Source of the DNA: Owenia fusiformis
Taxonomy: Eukaryota > Annelida > Polychaeta > Sabellida > Oweniidae
Reading direction: 5' to 3'
Assembly (NCBI GenBank): GCA_903813345.2
Contig: CAIIXF020000003.1
Span: forward strand, 29,467,248 to 29,531,247
Length of the DNA: 64,000 nt
In this document: one piece after another, positions 33,403 to 64,000 of the stretch
Layout: every line of letters begins with the position of its first letter
How positions within the stretch are numbered: position 1 is the first letter of the stretch
Notes under the pieces: generated by a model
Databases searched by the model: none
The model's input: the letters and a program-made list of their open reading frames with translations, nothing else
Told to the model about the DNA's origin: nothing
Program-made: the position numbers and the translations under genes

Positions 33403-36400
33403 ATGTTTGGAACAATGAAGGCCATGCTGCGAGGCATCAGTATCAGACAGGCATGTAGAAGTCAAGGTCTGATCCGTCCTCTTACTACATCTGGAGATAT
33501 GCCACGAACAATTGACTGGAGAAATGGAGATAAGGTAGAACAAATTCACATAATAGGGAGGTTAAGATTAGCGTAAAATTGTACGTATACCTATCCCTAT
33601 CCATATGTATCCCTATCCATATGACCTCCCATACAAGCATAGGGATAGGTATATGTACATTTTTACACTAATCTTAACCTCCCTATTATGTCATTATTAT
33701 CATTGAGTACCATAGAAATCTGTTTTAGCTATTATGTATTTTGGAGTAAATTATTTATATACCAAGGTATTACCTAAGGACTAAAGCCGTGGACTCGGTG
33801 CAATGTGGAATGACCATTCTTTGTGGATGTTGCTTTTGCATGAGATGTGCAGCATAGAGTGTTAATTTTAGGAAACAACGGCTGAAAGAATGGTCATTCC
33901 ACAATGCGTAATGAGTCTTGGGCTTAAATTCTTTTCACACATTGCAATATATTCTCTACCATGTCACTTAAAATAGTCTAAAAGATACAAAATCACTAAA
34001 ATAACATATTTTCAATGAAACATTTTGCAAGGGCTACAAATTCCAATAACTTAACAAATACTGTTTAGACTGACTTCAATTTTTTCAAAATCATCACCTT
34101 TAATGACCTTTTTAAGGTCAAAAGGTCTTTTTTCATCTTGCTTCAAATTGACCTTTTTTTCAAATCATCTACGAGTTATCAGAAGTTCAAATTTGACTTT
34201 AGATTTGAGATTTGACCTTCAATGACCTTCTTAAGGTAAAAAAAGGTCAAAAAGATCTTTTTTCAACTCGCTTCAAATTAACCAATTCTTTTTTTCAAAA
34301 TCATCTACAAGTTATCAAAGTTCAAATCTGACTTTAGATTTGAGATTTGACTTTCAATGACCTTCTTAAGGTAAAAAAAAGGTCAAAAAGATCTTTTTTC
34401 AACTCGCTTCAAATTAACCAATTCTTTTTTTCAAAATAATATACAAGTTATCAGAAGTTCAAATCTGACTTTAGATTTGAGATTTGACCTTCAATGACCT
34501 TCTCAAGGTAAAAAAGGTCTTTTTCAACTTGCTTCAAATTGACCAATTTTTTTCAAAAACATCTACAAGTTATTAGAAGTTCAAATCTGACTATGGATTT
34601 GAGATTTGACCTTCAGTAATCTTTTCAAGGTCAAAAAGGTATTTTTTCAACTTGCTTCAAATTGACCAATTTCTTTTTTCAAAATCATCTACAAGTTATC
34701 AGAAGTTCAAATTTGACTTTAGATTTTAGATTTGACCTTCGATGACCTTCTCAAGTTCAAAAAGGTCTTTTTCATCTTGCTTCAAATTGACCAATTTTTT
34801 TTCAAAATCATCTACAATTTCTCAGAAGTTCAAATCTGACTTTAGATTTGAGATTCCACCTTCAATGACCTTCTCAGGGTCCAAAAAGGTCTTTTTACAA
34901 CTTGCTTCAAATTGACCAATTTATTTTTTCAAAATCATCTACAAGTTCTAAGAAATTCAAATCTGACTAAGATTGAACTCATAATATTGTGAGCAACAAG
35001 GTGGTGACATTTTGTCATGTTAATGCCTTGTTTAAACGGTGCTATAGTCCAGAGACTCCATTCTTCTCTGATATTTTACTATTCTGATGTTTTAAAATTC
35101 CATTTTCTCTTAATATTCTACCATTACAGGTACCATATTTTACCATTACAGATACCAAGAATGTTTTCAAATTCTATTAATCTCCCATATAACATGTACC
35201 CTCTGATGTACCATATTTCCAAAATTTCATTATTCTCCCATATTCTACCATTGCAGGTTCCAGGTGTGTTTTCAAATCAGGAGTTTGACCGCCGCATTTC
35301 AAACGTTCGTCAGCATATGTTAAAAGAGAACATTGAAGCGTGTGTGTTCACATCTTACCATAACATTAACTACCTCTCTGGCTTCCTCTACTGCAAGTTT
35401 GGACGTGACTATGGTCTTGTTGTAACACAAGACGACTGCACAGTACTCTCCGCTGGTATTGATGCTGGTCAGCCGTGGCGACGTTCAAGTGCAAATTGCG
35501 ATAGCGTCACATATACAGACTGGCAAAGGGATAATTTCTTCTATGCTTTGGTATCAAAACTTCCAGGTATCAAGGGTCGTGTTGGGTTAGAATTTGACCA
35601 TGTTACCTTAGACAATTTCAAGAAATTCCAAACTGCATTGCCTAACTGTGAGCTGGAGGATGTTGGGCTGCCATGTATGCAAATGAGAATGATCAAATCT
35701 GAAGAAGAAATCAATGTGATTCGTGAGGCAGCTAGGATTGCTGATATAGGTGGGGCTGCAGTAGTTGATGCGATTGATGTTGGTGTGCCTGAGTATGAAG
35801 TGGCTCGTGCTGGCACAACTGCAATGATCCGTGAAATTTCAAACTCATTCCCCGATTCAGATCTCATGGATAGTAAGTCTATGGCTGCATTTTTGTACAT
35901 CCTTTTTTGACCGCGAGCAAGATTTTAATTCAAAAAATTAGCTAGATTGTGGTTATATTGCGATAATACCGCTGTGTAAACAAATAAATATTAAACAATA
36001 TTTGAAAAATATAGAATTTTTAAAACCTTTTATACAAACTTTCATTTGATGTACAAAAAATACAAATAAAATCTATACACTATATTAAATGAATTGATTC
36101 TATTTAATCAAGCATGCAATTTGATATCGATAGTAAATAAAATAAAACTTTCAGGTAAACAATTAAAGGCAGTTTTACACGGGTTAATGCATGCTACATG
36201 TCATTATGTATTTTTCCCTTGGTAGGTTGTCGTGTATCTGTTGTGATGTAATTATTTTACAGCTTGGGTATGGTTCCAGTCCGGTATCAACACAGATGGT
36301 GCTCACAATCCCGTTACATCACGAAGGTTGCAAAATGGCGATATTTTAAGTCTCAACTGCTTTCCAATGATACAAGGGTAGGGCCAGAGTTTAATTATTA

Positions 36401-39209
36401 TCCCATCGAACGAAGTTCGGAGGGATATAGGGAACGCCTCCGTCCGTCCGTCCGTACGTACGTCCGTCCGTACGTACGTCCGTCCGTACGTACGTACGTC
36501 CGTCCATCCGTACGTACGTCCGTCCGTCCGTACGTACGTCCGTCCGTCCGTCCGGGCAATAACTCAAATACCGTTGGCCCGATTTTGTTCATATTTTGTA
36601 CACATATACCCTATGGGGGTAGAAGTTCTGCTCGAAAGCCGATTTTCAAAATGGCCGCTCATTTCAAAATGGCGGCCATTTTAGTGCCGAATTTACTGTA
36701 ATTTAGGTGCAATATGTAAAACTGTAATAGCAATATGTTTTAGATGTAAAAAAAGTATATAGGACATTAATAAAGCTAGAAATGTAGATACTAAAGAAGC
36801 ACATGGCAGCCATCTTGAAAAATGGCGGTCTTTACTCGTTATTTTACGATTTTTGCTGTAACTCGAAAAGTAGTGGAGCGACTTTGTTCATATTTGGTAT
36901 GTGAATACTATAAACATTGCACACTGTCTAAAGACACTTTTAGTAGAAGGTGGCCATTTTGAAAAATGGCCGCCATCTTTCAAAATGGCCGTCATTTTAA
37001 TGTATTTTACTATAACTCGAAAAGTAGTGGAGCGATTTTGTTCATATTTGGTATGTGAATACTATAAGCATGACACACTGTCCTATGACACTTTTGGTAG
37101 AAGGCGGCCATTTTGTTACTCGTTATTTTACGATTTTTGCTGTAACTCGAAAAATAGTGGAGCGATTTTGTTCATATTTGGTATGTGAATACTATAAACA
37201 TTGCACACTGTCTAAAGACACTTTTAGTAAAAGGCGGCCATTTTGAAATTTTTTTTGAAAAATGGCCACCATTTTAACGTATTTTGCTATAACTCGAAAA
37301 GTAGTGAAGCGATTTTGTTCATATTTGGTATGTGAATACTGTAAGCATGGCACACTGTCTAATTACACTTTTGGTAGAAAGCGGTCATTTTTCAAAATGG
37401 CCGCCATTTTAACGTAATTTACTATAACTCGAAAAGTAGTGGAGCGATTTTGTTTATATTTGGTATGTGAATACTATAAGCGCAGCACACTGTCTAATTG
37501 CACTTTTGGTAGAAGGTAGCCATTTTAATGTATTTTTATAACTTGAAAAGTAGTGGAGCGATTTTGTTCATATTTGGTATGTGAATACTATAAGCATGGC
37601 ACATGGTCTAATGACACTTTTGGTAGAAGGCGACCATTTTGAAAAATGGCAGCCATTTTTGCTATATCCTTTGTTTGTAAAAATGCCATCCATGGCTGTT
37701 CGATGGGATTCGCTACGCTTTGGCGTTGCCGTTGTTCTGGTTATTATTTAGTAAACACTGGCTCAAAGCCTTTAAAGGGTGACGCATATCGTTTAGCAAA
37801 TCGAACGCTCGTTTCTGGTGTTGCTCACCGTTTAGTATAAAAAGCCCGATCCCGGAATAATACTCAAGGGTTCACAGGTTCGAGGTCGTTGTGTCAACAC
37901 CTCTAACTGTTATATAGCATAAGTATATTATAGATCGTCACACATTTATAAAAGGGTGATTTTTATTTTGACAAATCAATTCCACATTTATGGGTGAAGT
38001 TTCAGGATCTTCTATTTGTGTATAATAAGGAAAAATTGGCATCTAAATTTCCCCATAACGTAATAGCACACAGCTTGGCATATGAAATATCCTACAAATG
38101 AAACAAAGCAAGACAAACCGGTTTCTAATACAAGGATTTATATTGGCTGTTGTACATGTATTCTTTGAACGCAATTACTCTTTGGATAACGTTTTCAAAA
38201 CCATTATAAACGGATTACTTTATCTCAAAGACAATTTCAATGAACTGGATTTTACAGAACTCCCCTTATTTCTTAAAAATGGACTGATCCAGTTGATTCG
38301 CCTGGAGCCGCCATATTGTTTTTATACGGGATGCTAATCGTCACCCTTTAAATATTTTCTGTTCACAATGATGTATTACAAAAAATGCATTTGTGAATAA
38401 GACAACACTTTCAAGAAATTAATGCGTAAAACATGATTAATGCTTTTGTAATAATTTCTTTGTTTAAAATATTCAACTAATTTTACAGATACTATGTTGC
38501 ATTAGAGCGAACCATGTTTGTGAACCATGCCAATGAACGCAACCTTGAACTTTGGAACCTTAATGTCAAAGTGCACGAAAGAGGATTAGAACTGATGAAA
38601 CCAGGGGCAAAATGTTGCGATATTGCCAAGGAACTAAATGAGATTTACAGAGAGGCAGATATGTTGCAGTATCGTAGTTTTGGTTATGGCCACTCATTTG
38701 GTAGTCTTTGTCACTACTATGGCCGTGAAGCAGGTAAAATATGAATTCAAAAAAGCCAAGCATGCATTATTACATTCTGACCAATCAGAATTCAGTATCA
38801 TAACCAATGGTTCTGAATTGATAATGCATGATTTTATTGTTTGTCCTTGTAACGTTTCCACACTGCATGACTGGCATTGTAATTTGCTAAACTTCTCTAT
38901 TTCTTTACTTGGAAAAAAATCTCTACTCAAATTTTGTTTGATAAGATGATTAAAATGTAGAGGTTTCAGGGACAAATAAATAAATAATTTCGATATCCAC
39001 TTTCAGCCCTAGAACTGAGAGAAGACATCGAGACTGTATTGGAGCCTAATATGGTCGTATCCATGGAGCCGATGATCTCACTTCCTGAAAGTGACCCAGG
39101 TGCAGGTGGATATCGGGAACATGATATCCTTGTGATAACTGAATCAGGTTCAGACAATATCACCAAGTATCCCTATGGACCTGAACACAATATTATTCGC
39201 ACAAAGTAA
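33403..39209 (+). CDS. Creatinase (creatine amidinohydrolase), copy 2
   Basis: Coding exons are 33403-33534, 35257-35872, 36263-36377, 38489-38733 and 39007-39209. Their lengths (132, 616, 115, 245, 203) and phases equal those of copy 1; 436 residues. The N-terminus is the same presequence-like Arg-rich stretch, suggesting a mitochondrial matrix location. The family's key residues are present at the positions given for copy 1. The catalytic loop keeps the form typical of the family, WFQSGINTDGAHNPVT with His264, so this copy is the better candidate for an active enzyme. Differences from copy 1 are scattered substitutions with no frame damage. Intron 1 begins with a hairpin 13 bp after the donor, and intron 3 holds a satellite element and a MITE. 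The animal enzyme is unusually close to bacterial creatinase, which suggests ancient horizontal transfer (inference). Confidence 0.93.
33548..33691. mobile_element. 144-bp near-perfect hairpin MITE in intron 1 of copy 2
   Basis: ACATAATAGGGAGGTTAAGATTAGCG..ATACCTATCCCTAT pairs with the complementary right half ending CTTAACCTCCCTATTATGT. It starts 13 bp after the exon 1 donor. The GGGAGGTTAAG terminus resembles the MITE at 8903-9413, so they may be the same family. Confidence 0.75.
33784..33930. repeat. Short inverted repeat, GTGGAATGACCATTCTTT arms
   Basis: AATGTGGAATGACCATTCTTT and AAAGAATGGTCATTCCACA are complementary around a ~60-bp loop, with weaker pairing outside. This is probably a small MITE in intron 1 of copy 2. 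Confidence 0.55.
34085..34980 (+). repeat. Tandem array of ~130-bp units rich in AGGTCA
   Basis: About seven units repeat 'CTTGCTTCAAATTGACCAATT', 'ATCATCTACAAGTTATCAGAAG', 'TTCAAATCTGACTTTAGATT' and 'TTTGACCTTCAATGACCTTC'. A single unit occurs at 19850-19985. The array ends about 280 bp before exon 2 of creatinase copy 2. Confidence 0.75.
35130..35256 (+). other. Duplicated acceptor and decayed exon 2 start (pseudo-exon)
   Basis: The true acceptor TTCTACCATTGCAG precedes 35257. Two upstream copies, TACCATTACAG ending at 35129 and at 35151, look equally usable. After the second, ATACCAAGAATGTTTTCAAATTC resembles the true exon start GTTCCAGGTGTGTTTTCAAATC. Splicing at 35152 would add 35 codons in frame without a stop (residues starting IPRMFSNS). 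Confidence 0.55.
36396..37748 (+). mobile_element. ATCCCATCGAAC satellite-bearing element in intron 3 of copy 2
   Basis: The head TATCCCATCGAACGAAGTTCGG is followed by a TCCG/TACG microsatellite (36440-36555). About six ~140-bp monomers follow, each with 'AACTCGAAAAGTAGTGGAGCG' and facing 'GGCGGCCATTTT' and 'AAAATGGCCGCC'. The tail is GTTCGATGGGATTCGCTACGC..GTTGTTCTGG. TTATTAT flanks both sides and may be a target duplication. It starts about 18 bp after exon 3. Confidence 0.75.
37776..38347 (+). mobile_element. TTAA MITE family A, copy 3
   Basis: A 572-bp copy with the best-preserved termini (AGGGTGACG..CGTCACCCT), flanked by TTAA at 37772-37775 and 38348-38351. It lies in intron 3 of creatinase copy 2, directly after the satellite element. 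A 79-codon open stretch inside it is not a convincing gene. Confidence 0.85.
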
Positions 39210-40446
39210 TCAGTCCTTTACATTTAGCACCTTATAATCATCATAAAACTTTGACTCACTTTAAATAGACTAAAAATTTTAACGCATATTCGACTGCGGC
39301 AAAATTTAAACCCAAGGATGTGGAGGCTTAGATTTTGTTTCACAGATTCTAAAATAAGTGAGGCAAAATTTACTCCAAAGAGATGTAATAAATCATGAAT
39401 TTTAATAATATGAACATGAGACAAAAAGGCTGCTCATTCTATAGAAACAAAATGATGCTAAACAAGTGATTAATTACCCTATCTAGCAACATGTATCTGT
39501 TTATAGAATAGATATATGTAATATATGTATAATACATTTATGGTAGATAAAAACAATCAAAAAGCCAAAATGTGCCCGTTATGAGACTTCATTTACCGGG
39601 TCGAATATTTTTCTGAGTTTTTAACTATATTGTTTTAACCCCATTTTTATAATGTTATGATATTATACATTAATGTTGTATGTGTTTGTCTCAAGGCCTT
39701 AATAATAATTTGTGAGCTTTTATGAATTGACAAAATTTCCCAAGATGATATACACATTGTTTTATTGACAAAATTCTATGGAAGAAGTGTTTTAAAAAGT
39801 GCCAATGTATCAGATATGGCATATGTTTACCATTATGATATGACAACATTAGGCTATGATATTTCTCTTTTTTGCAACATTGGGGTCTTAATACATTAGC
39901 GTTGTATGACTACTCTGGATACTCCCATGAGTGAAGTTTAAAATGATTGTTTTGACAGATTATATATACTACCCAGTGAACATTAACATGTACATGTACA
40001 TCCTTTGAGAACATACTTTATATTGGCTTTAGTGTTTCTATTGTTTTAACTCAATGACAAATGTAGCATTTTCTATTGTAAAATGCCATGAAGGAAATGG
40101 AAAATAATTTATCTTTACATTCACTGAAAACCATTTTCAAAAATTTTTGAAAACAAATATATTTATGTAAATGTAGATTATCAATATTTTGTACATGTAT
40201 AAATGTAATAATTATATGTATATTATATTCTTATATATACACATAAAATTAAGGAAATATTTTAGACTTACTGTAAATTGTATTTGCAAATATTTTTAAT
40301 AAGGTGCTTTTCAAATTGATGGTAGATTTTCTCGGCTGAAGTTATATTATAGTATTATTATATATAGTACATGTAGTCTTAAATGAGTCTGAGAAGCAGT
40401 CATAACATGTACTATTTTGTACGTTATCTGATCCACATGGAGTTTT

Positions 40447-40452
40447 AATAAA
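40447..40452 (+). terminator. Poly(A) signal of creatinase copy 2
   Basis: AATAAA in the block conserved with copy 1 (CCACATGGAGTTTTAATAAAGAAAT), 1.24 kb after the stop codon. The intervening 3'UTR aligns with that of copy 1 near 40130-40380. Confidence 0.6.
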
Positions 40453-40726
40453 GAAATGAAAAAATTAAATTAAATTTTAGTCTTGTATGATATAATGGTG
40501 AATTTTGAATTCTGCTGTTGTAGACTATGTAGGGTAAACCCACAACGAATAGGCTTTTAACATGTTTAATGTACAAGACCTTTCCAATAAATCCTCTTAA
40601 ACTAGGGTATATTGGCTAGCTTTATGATGTTATTTTTTGCAATCGGTAATTAAATATTTTAAACAAAATTGGAATTTTGGGGAAATTGGCATTTTGTTAA
40701 TTCCATTTCTGCGCTGAAACTGTAAA

Positions 40727-40818
40727 AATGACATCATAACCAATAGGTGGCACTGAGAGAATGACATCATAACCAATAGGTGGCACTGAGAGAATTACAT
40801 CATAACCAATAAGTGGCA
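40727..40818 (+). repeat. Three 35-bp units with TGACATCA and CCAAT
   Basis: ATGACATCATAACCAATAGGTGGCACTGAGAGA occurs three times with small changes. The corresponding site after creatinase copy 1 (28070-28100) has one unit, so the array expanded after the gene duplication. Each unit joins a CRE-like TGACATCA to a CCAAT box. Confidence 0.7.
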
Positions 40819-40832
40819 TGACTTACTAATCT

Positions 40833-40970
40833 AGGGCCATTAACAGAAACTTCGTAAAGTTAAGAATAAGTAAATCAATTGTTGTAACCATGGATATAAT
40901 GACATCACAGTTAGAGAACAATGGATTTTATGAATTCTTAACTTTAAAAAGTTTCTGTTAATGCCCCCTG
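40833..40970. mobile_element. Small MITE with TTAACAGAAACTT ends
   Basis: GGCCATTAACAGAAACTTCGTAAAGTTAAGAAT pairs with ATTCTTAACTTTAAAAAGTTTCTGTTAATGCCC around a ~70-bp centre. Confidence 0.6.
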
Positions 40971-42004
40971 GTATTTTCTTTACCTCACACAAAGCGCTTA
41001 ATTTTTTATGCTCCCTTTTAAATCAATACTAATTCTTTGATCTCCATCCCATCAAAATATCATGGTACATTTTCTGCATATGAAGAGCAGTCATTTTTCA
41101 CATTCAAACCACAATAAAAGATGAAAATGTGACAGCTACATTTGAGACCCTTAATAATATCTTTAAGGAAATCAATACTGTAAAATCATATGCAGTAGTA
41201 ACAAGAGGATAGTTTGGGTAGCTGATGGGATTAAGAATTGAAACATTGGATTAACTTATTAACATAGGCTAACAAGGCATTAACATCCAAAATGTCATAA
41301 TGTACTATTTGTTTCATGCAATATGTTTACGTTTTAATTTGAGTTGGGTCCCACTTTAATTTTACAATCATCCAATTCTGTGATTTTATGAAACTTTTTG
41401 TAAATGGCAACATTTAAATCCATTTCGAGATATCCTATTTAATGTCTGCTTTATTCATAAATATATGAAGGTTGACATAAGAGTAATTTCTGTTATGTAT
41501 CATGTATTTCAACAACCCAAAACTAGAGTGATTAGTCTATGCAATAGCAAATTTTATTTTCATTCAGTCGATATACCTCATAGAGTATTGATATATTGAC
41601 AAAATTCATGAAACAAGTGAGTGATTGCAATAGCTCACCATGTGAGCTAAAAAGGTCGAACAATTTCTGCATCTACCCACTCAGACAATGTTGACATACT
41701 TCACAAACTAGCCTTAAATATTATAGAGACCTTTATACTCAAAGAACTCTATGAACATAAAACATATGTACTCATTAGCCAGAGACTTTGAAGATTTCAC
41801 ACAGGAAGTGATACCCCTTCAGACCCAAATATCACATTCACAACTCATTATTCTCTTAATAGATTCACTGATATTTGACCTAGGTCCAAAATGGAATCTA
41901 GCTATTTGACAGTTGCTTTTGTAATCACTGTTTCTGAAACAATAACAGACTCAAGCTACACTGCCTAAATGTATAAATGATTCTGAATAACCTTGCACTA
42001 TATG
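40971..42004. other. Convergent intergenic region, nothing further seen
   Basis: This lies between the 3' ends of creatinase copy 2 (+) and SPG7 (-). TTTATT at about 41450 and 41550 could be SPG7 poly(A) signals on the - strand. No exon or clear repeat is visible. Confidence 0.4.
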
Positions 42005-62096
<20,092 letters not shown>

Positions 62097-62218
62097 CTGT
62101 CAATCAAAACACAAGAACATTACTGATGAGGTAAATCAAGCATTCAAACAAAAAACTCATTTACAAAGTACATGTACATATGCATCTCATCTCTGCAGTT
62201 AAAATACTACATACTTAC

Positions 62219-62265
62219 CACATTTTTCATTGAGAATTTTCCCATAAACTTATTATTATAACAAC
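62219..62265 (-). other. Candidate further SPG7 exon
   Basis: On the - strand an acceptor TTCATATACAG and a strong donor GTAAGTATG bound 47 bases. The frame fits phase 0 into the exon at 62096 and reads CYNNKFMGKFSMKNV. It contains two ATGs. Support is only splice consensus and phase. Confidence 0.3.
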
Positions 62266-62931
62266 CTGTATATGAATGAACAGTTTATGCCAGATCATGG
62301 ACCTTTTATTCTTATTTTTTATTTATTTATTACCAAACACTTTCTATTTTTATTTTTTATTTATTTATTTGCCAAACACCTTTTAAACAGTGGCACAATG
62401 GAACAATTCCAGAGAGGCAGTACATATAACAAATCACATTATAGACATAAAATACAATGCAGATAAGTAAAATAATAAAATGAAATAATGTTATATAGAG
62501 ATCAAGCAGGAATGTGAAATAATAAACATGAATTTTCTAGTTTCTCGTTTCTATTAGACTTGCAAGAAGATCCATGATAATTGCACCATTGTTAAGCTTC
62601 AAAACGTTGACATGTGGGATAATGACGACATGAGAAATGGGGTAACTTTGACATTTTACTTGTTACAAATTTGAATTTCTGTACTCCGCATGTTTGATTT
62701 CGACAAAAATAAAAACCTTGTGCAATCTCTATCCATGCAAAAAGAAATACATGGCCTATCCGCCTAGATTGGAAATTAGAGTTTAGTTCAGTTTAAATAT
62801 ATCAAAAACAATAAATACATAAAAATACATAAAAAATATTACAAGTTTTGCACTAAAATTGAATAAAAACACACAGCCCAGCCAGCACCGGCTTATGAGA
62901 GACTTTTTACATTTTATTACACTGAATAGTT

Positions 62932-63440
62932 TTAAATTATAAGTCTATTTGACATCATAATACCAATTGTCTTTGCTAGTATGCGTTGCGATGAAGGGGT
63001 GCACATTATATTACAGTATTTCCCTAATGATGGAAGGTTTTCAAAGTCAGGAATTATATCTCTAGCTCTTTGAAAAAGGTTTAAACGTAATGTTTCATGT
63101 AAGGGACAGTCAATAAGAAAGTGTTGCTCGTCTTCAATAGACTCATTTGAACAAGAACAAGTCCTGTCCGCAAGGGGAGTGGCACTGTATCTCCCTGTTT
63201 CTATTTTTAATGGAAGTGTCCCTGATCGTATCTGGGCTATGTTACTTCTTTGTTGTTTGCTTAGTGTAACATAACTCTCTGGCTCTAAAGCATGGCGCTT
63301 AATTATGTATCCTGTATGTCTGCAATTTGTTGCCATTCACTGGGTTGCGCCGATCGTTCCAGAGTTCCTTGAACCAGAGATCATTGTCGATTTCCACAAG
63401 CCGTTGTTTGACAAGCTCGAGTTTACGTTTGACCCCACAT
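62932..63440 (-). pseudogene. LINE (non-LTR retrotransposon) ORF2 C-terminal remnant
   Basis: On the - strand the coding remnant reads KRHALEPESYVTLSKQ, then RSNIAQIRSGTLPLKIETGRY and a cysteine-rich CSCSNESIEDEQHFLIDCPLH motif. This is the tail typical of invertebrate non-LTR reverse transcriptases. Upstream (63336-63440) the alternative frame LWNDRRNPVNGNKLQTYR continues the same protein, so a frameshift lies near 63310. No polymerase domain is present; it is 5'-truncated and dead. It sits just upstream of the first visible SPG7 exons. Confidence 0.75.
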
Positions 63441-64000
63441 TAGACCAAACAAGAGATCATTTTAAAAAATGAAGGCTCGTGTGAAGGAAATGTTTGCAGT
63501 GTTGTAATGAATTGTATTGATAAATAGGGATGCTTACTTTTAACGAGGTTGTAATTTACCGAACGGCAAAGTAGAAAAAATCCGAACATCTTGAACTGAT
63601 TAAGATCTTTAAATTGTGAAGGTCTGAGTACCTGGACCTCTTAGAAAACATCCAAACATGAAGAAGGGCCAATTTGATTCTCGTTTTCCGAAGATATTTA
63701 TAAAATAGTTAAATGTCCGGAGTTTTTTTAATGCTGTAAATTATTCGCAATTCTAAATCAAGAAGTCGCTCGTATTTCTGTTGTATTTAGGAAATCATGT
63801 TGCCGAAAATCAGTGCACAGTGTTCATGGTGTTGCTGTAAAATTGCGTATATGTCATTTGAAACCCTCTCTAACGCAATTTTATTATAAACTAACACCTT
63901 AGGGTTAAACTTTTGCTCGAGGAATTAACTCATTTTCATCAATAAATATTAACCAATCAGGTTTTCTACTAATAAAGTAACGTTGAAATCTCAGTCCATT
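63441..64000. other. Window end, no gene identified
   Basis: The SPG7 presequence exon was looked for on the - strand here and not found with confidence. No repeat is recognised. Confidence 0.4.

Noticed and set aside
36264-36701. 145-codon open frame
   Set aside because: It is creatinase exon 3 in the wrong frame running into the TCCG/TACG microsatellite.
38098-38337. 79-codon frame inside the family A MITE, also open in the inverted copy at 27220
   Set aside because: The copies are nearly identical DNA, so shared openness is expected; copy 1 at 4065 is frameshifted and no known domain is seen.

Overview
The window is AT-rich animal nuclear DNA. Coding sequence is split into short exons with GT-AG introns, and the introns and intergenic space are full of MITEs, foldback (palindromic) elements, satellites and a LINE remnant. 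The repeat style and an animal creatinase suggest a marine invertebrate, but I cannot place the phylum.

Layout. Positions 1-8900 hold no gene: a 6.15-kb long-arm inverted-repeat element (124-6273) carrying two TTAA-flanked MITEs, then unremarkable DNA and a tRNA-derived SINE dimer. Two tandem creatinase genes follow on the + strand: copy 1 at 10818-26728 and copy 2 at 33403-39209. Each has five coding exons with identical lengths and phases and encodes 436 residues. The duplication reaches into the 5' flank (a shared candidate 5'UTR exon) and the 3' flank (a shared poly(A) signal). Copy 1 is swollen by insertions in intron 1 (11.8 kb against 1.7 kb). Comparing the copies gives empty sites that date several insertions.

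Convergent to them on the - strand is SPG7 (paraplegin, the mitochondrial m-AAA protease) from 62096 down to 42005. Seventeen coding exons are visible; the 5' end with the mitochondrial presequence is not. One SPG7 intron (46727-56216) contains two same-strand paralogous genes of unknown identity (50618-51852 and 53847-54769). Both are split between two overlapping reading frames at the same A6 run. Another SPG7 intron starts with a 12-copy, 41-bp minisatellite made of the exon end plus its splice donor.

Both recognised gene families look mitochondrial: creatinase has an Arg-rich presequence-like N-terminus and paraplegin is an inner-membrane protease. I see no evidence that they are coregulated. 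Most interesting: the conserved frame break in the nested pair, the donor-site minisatellite, proline substitutions beside the catalytic histidine of creatinase copy 1, and CAC-ended foldback elements with 5-bp target duplications.
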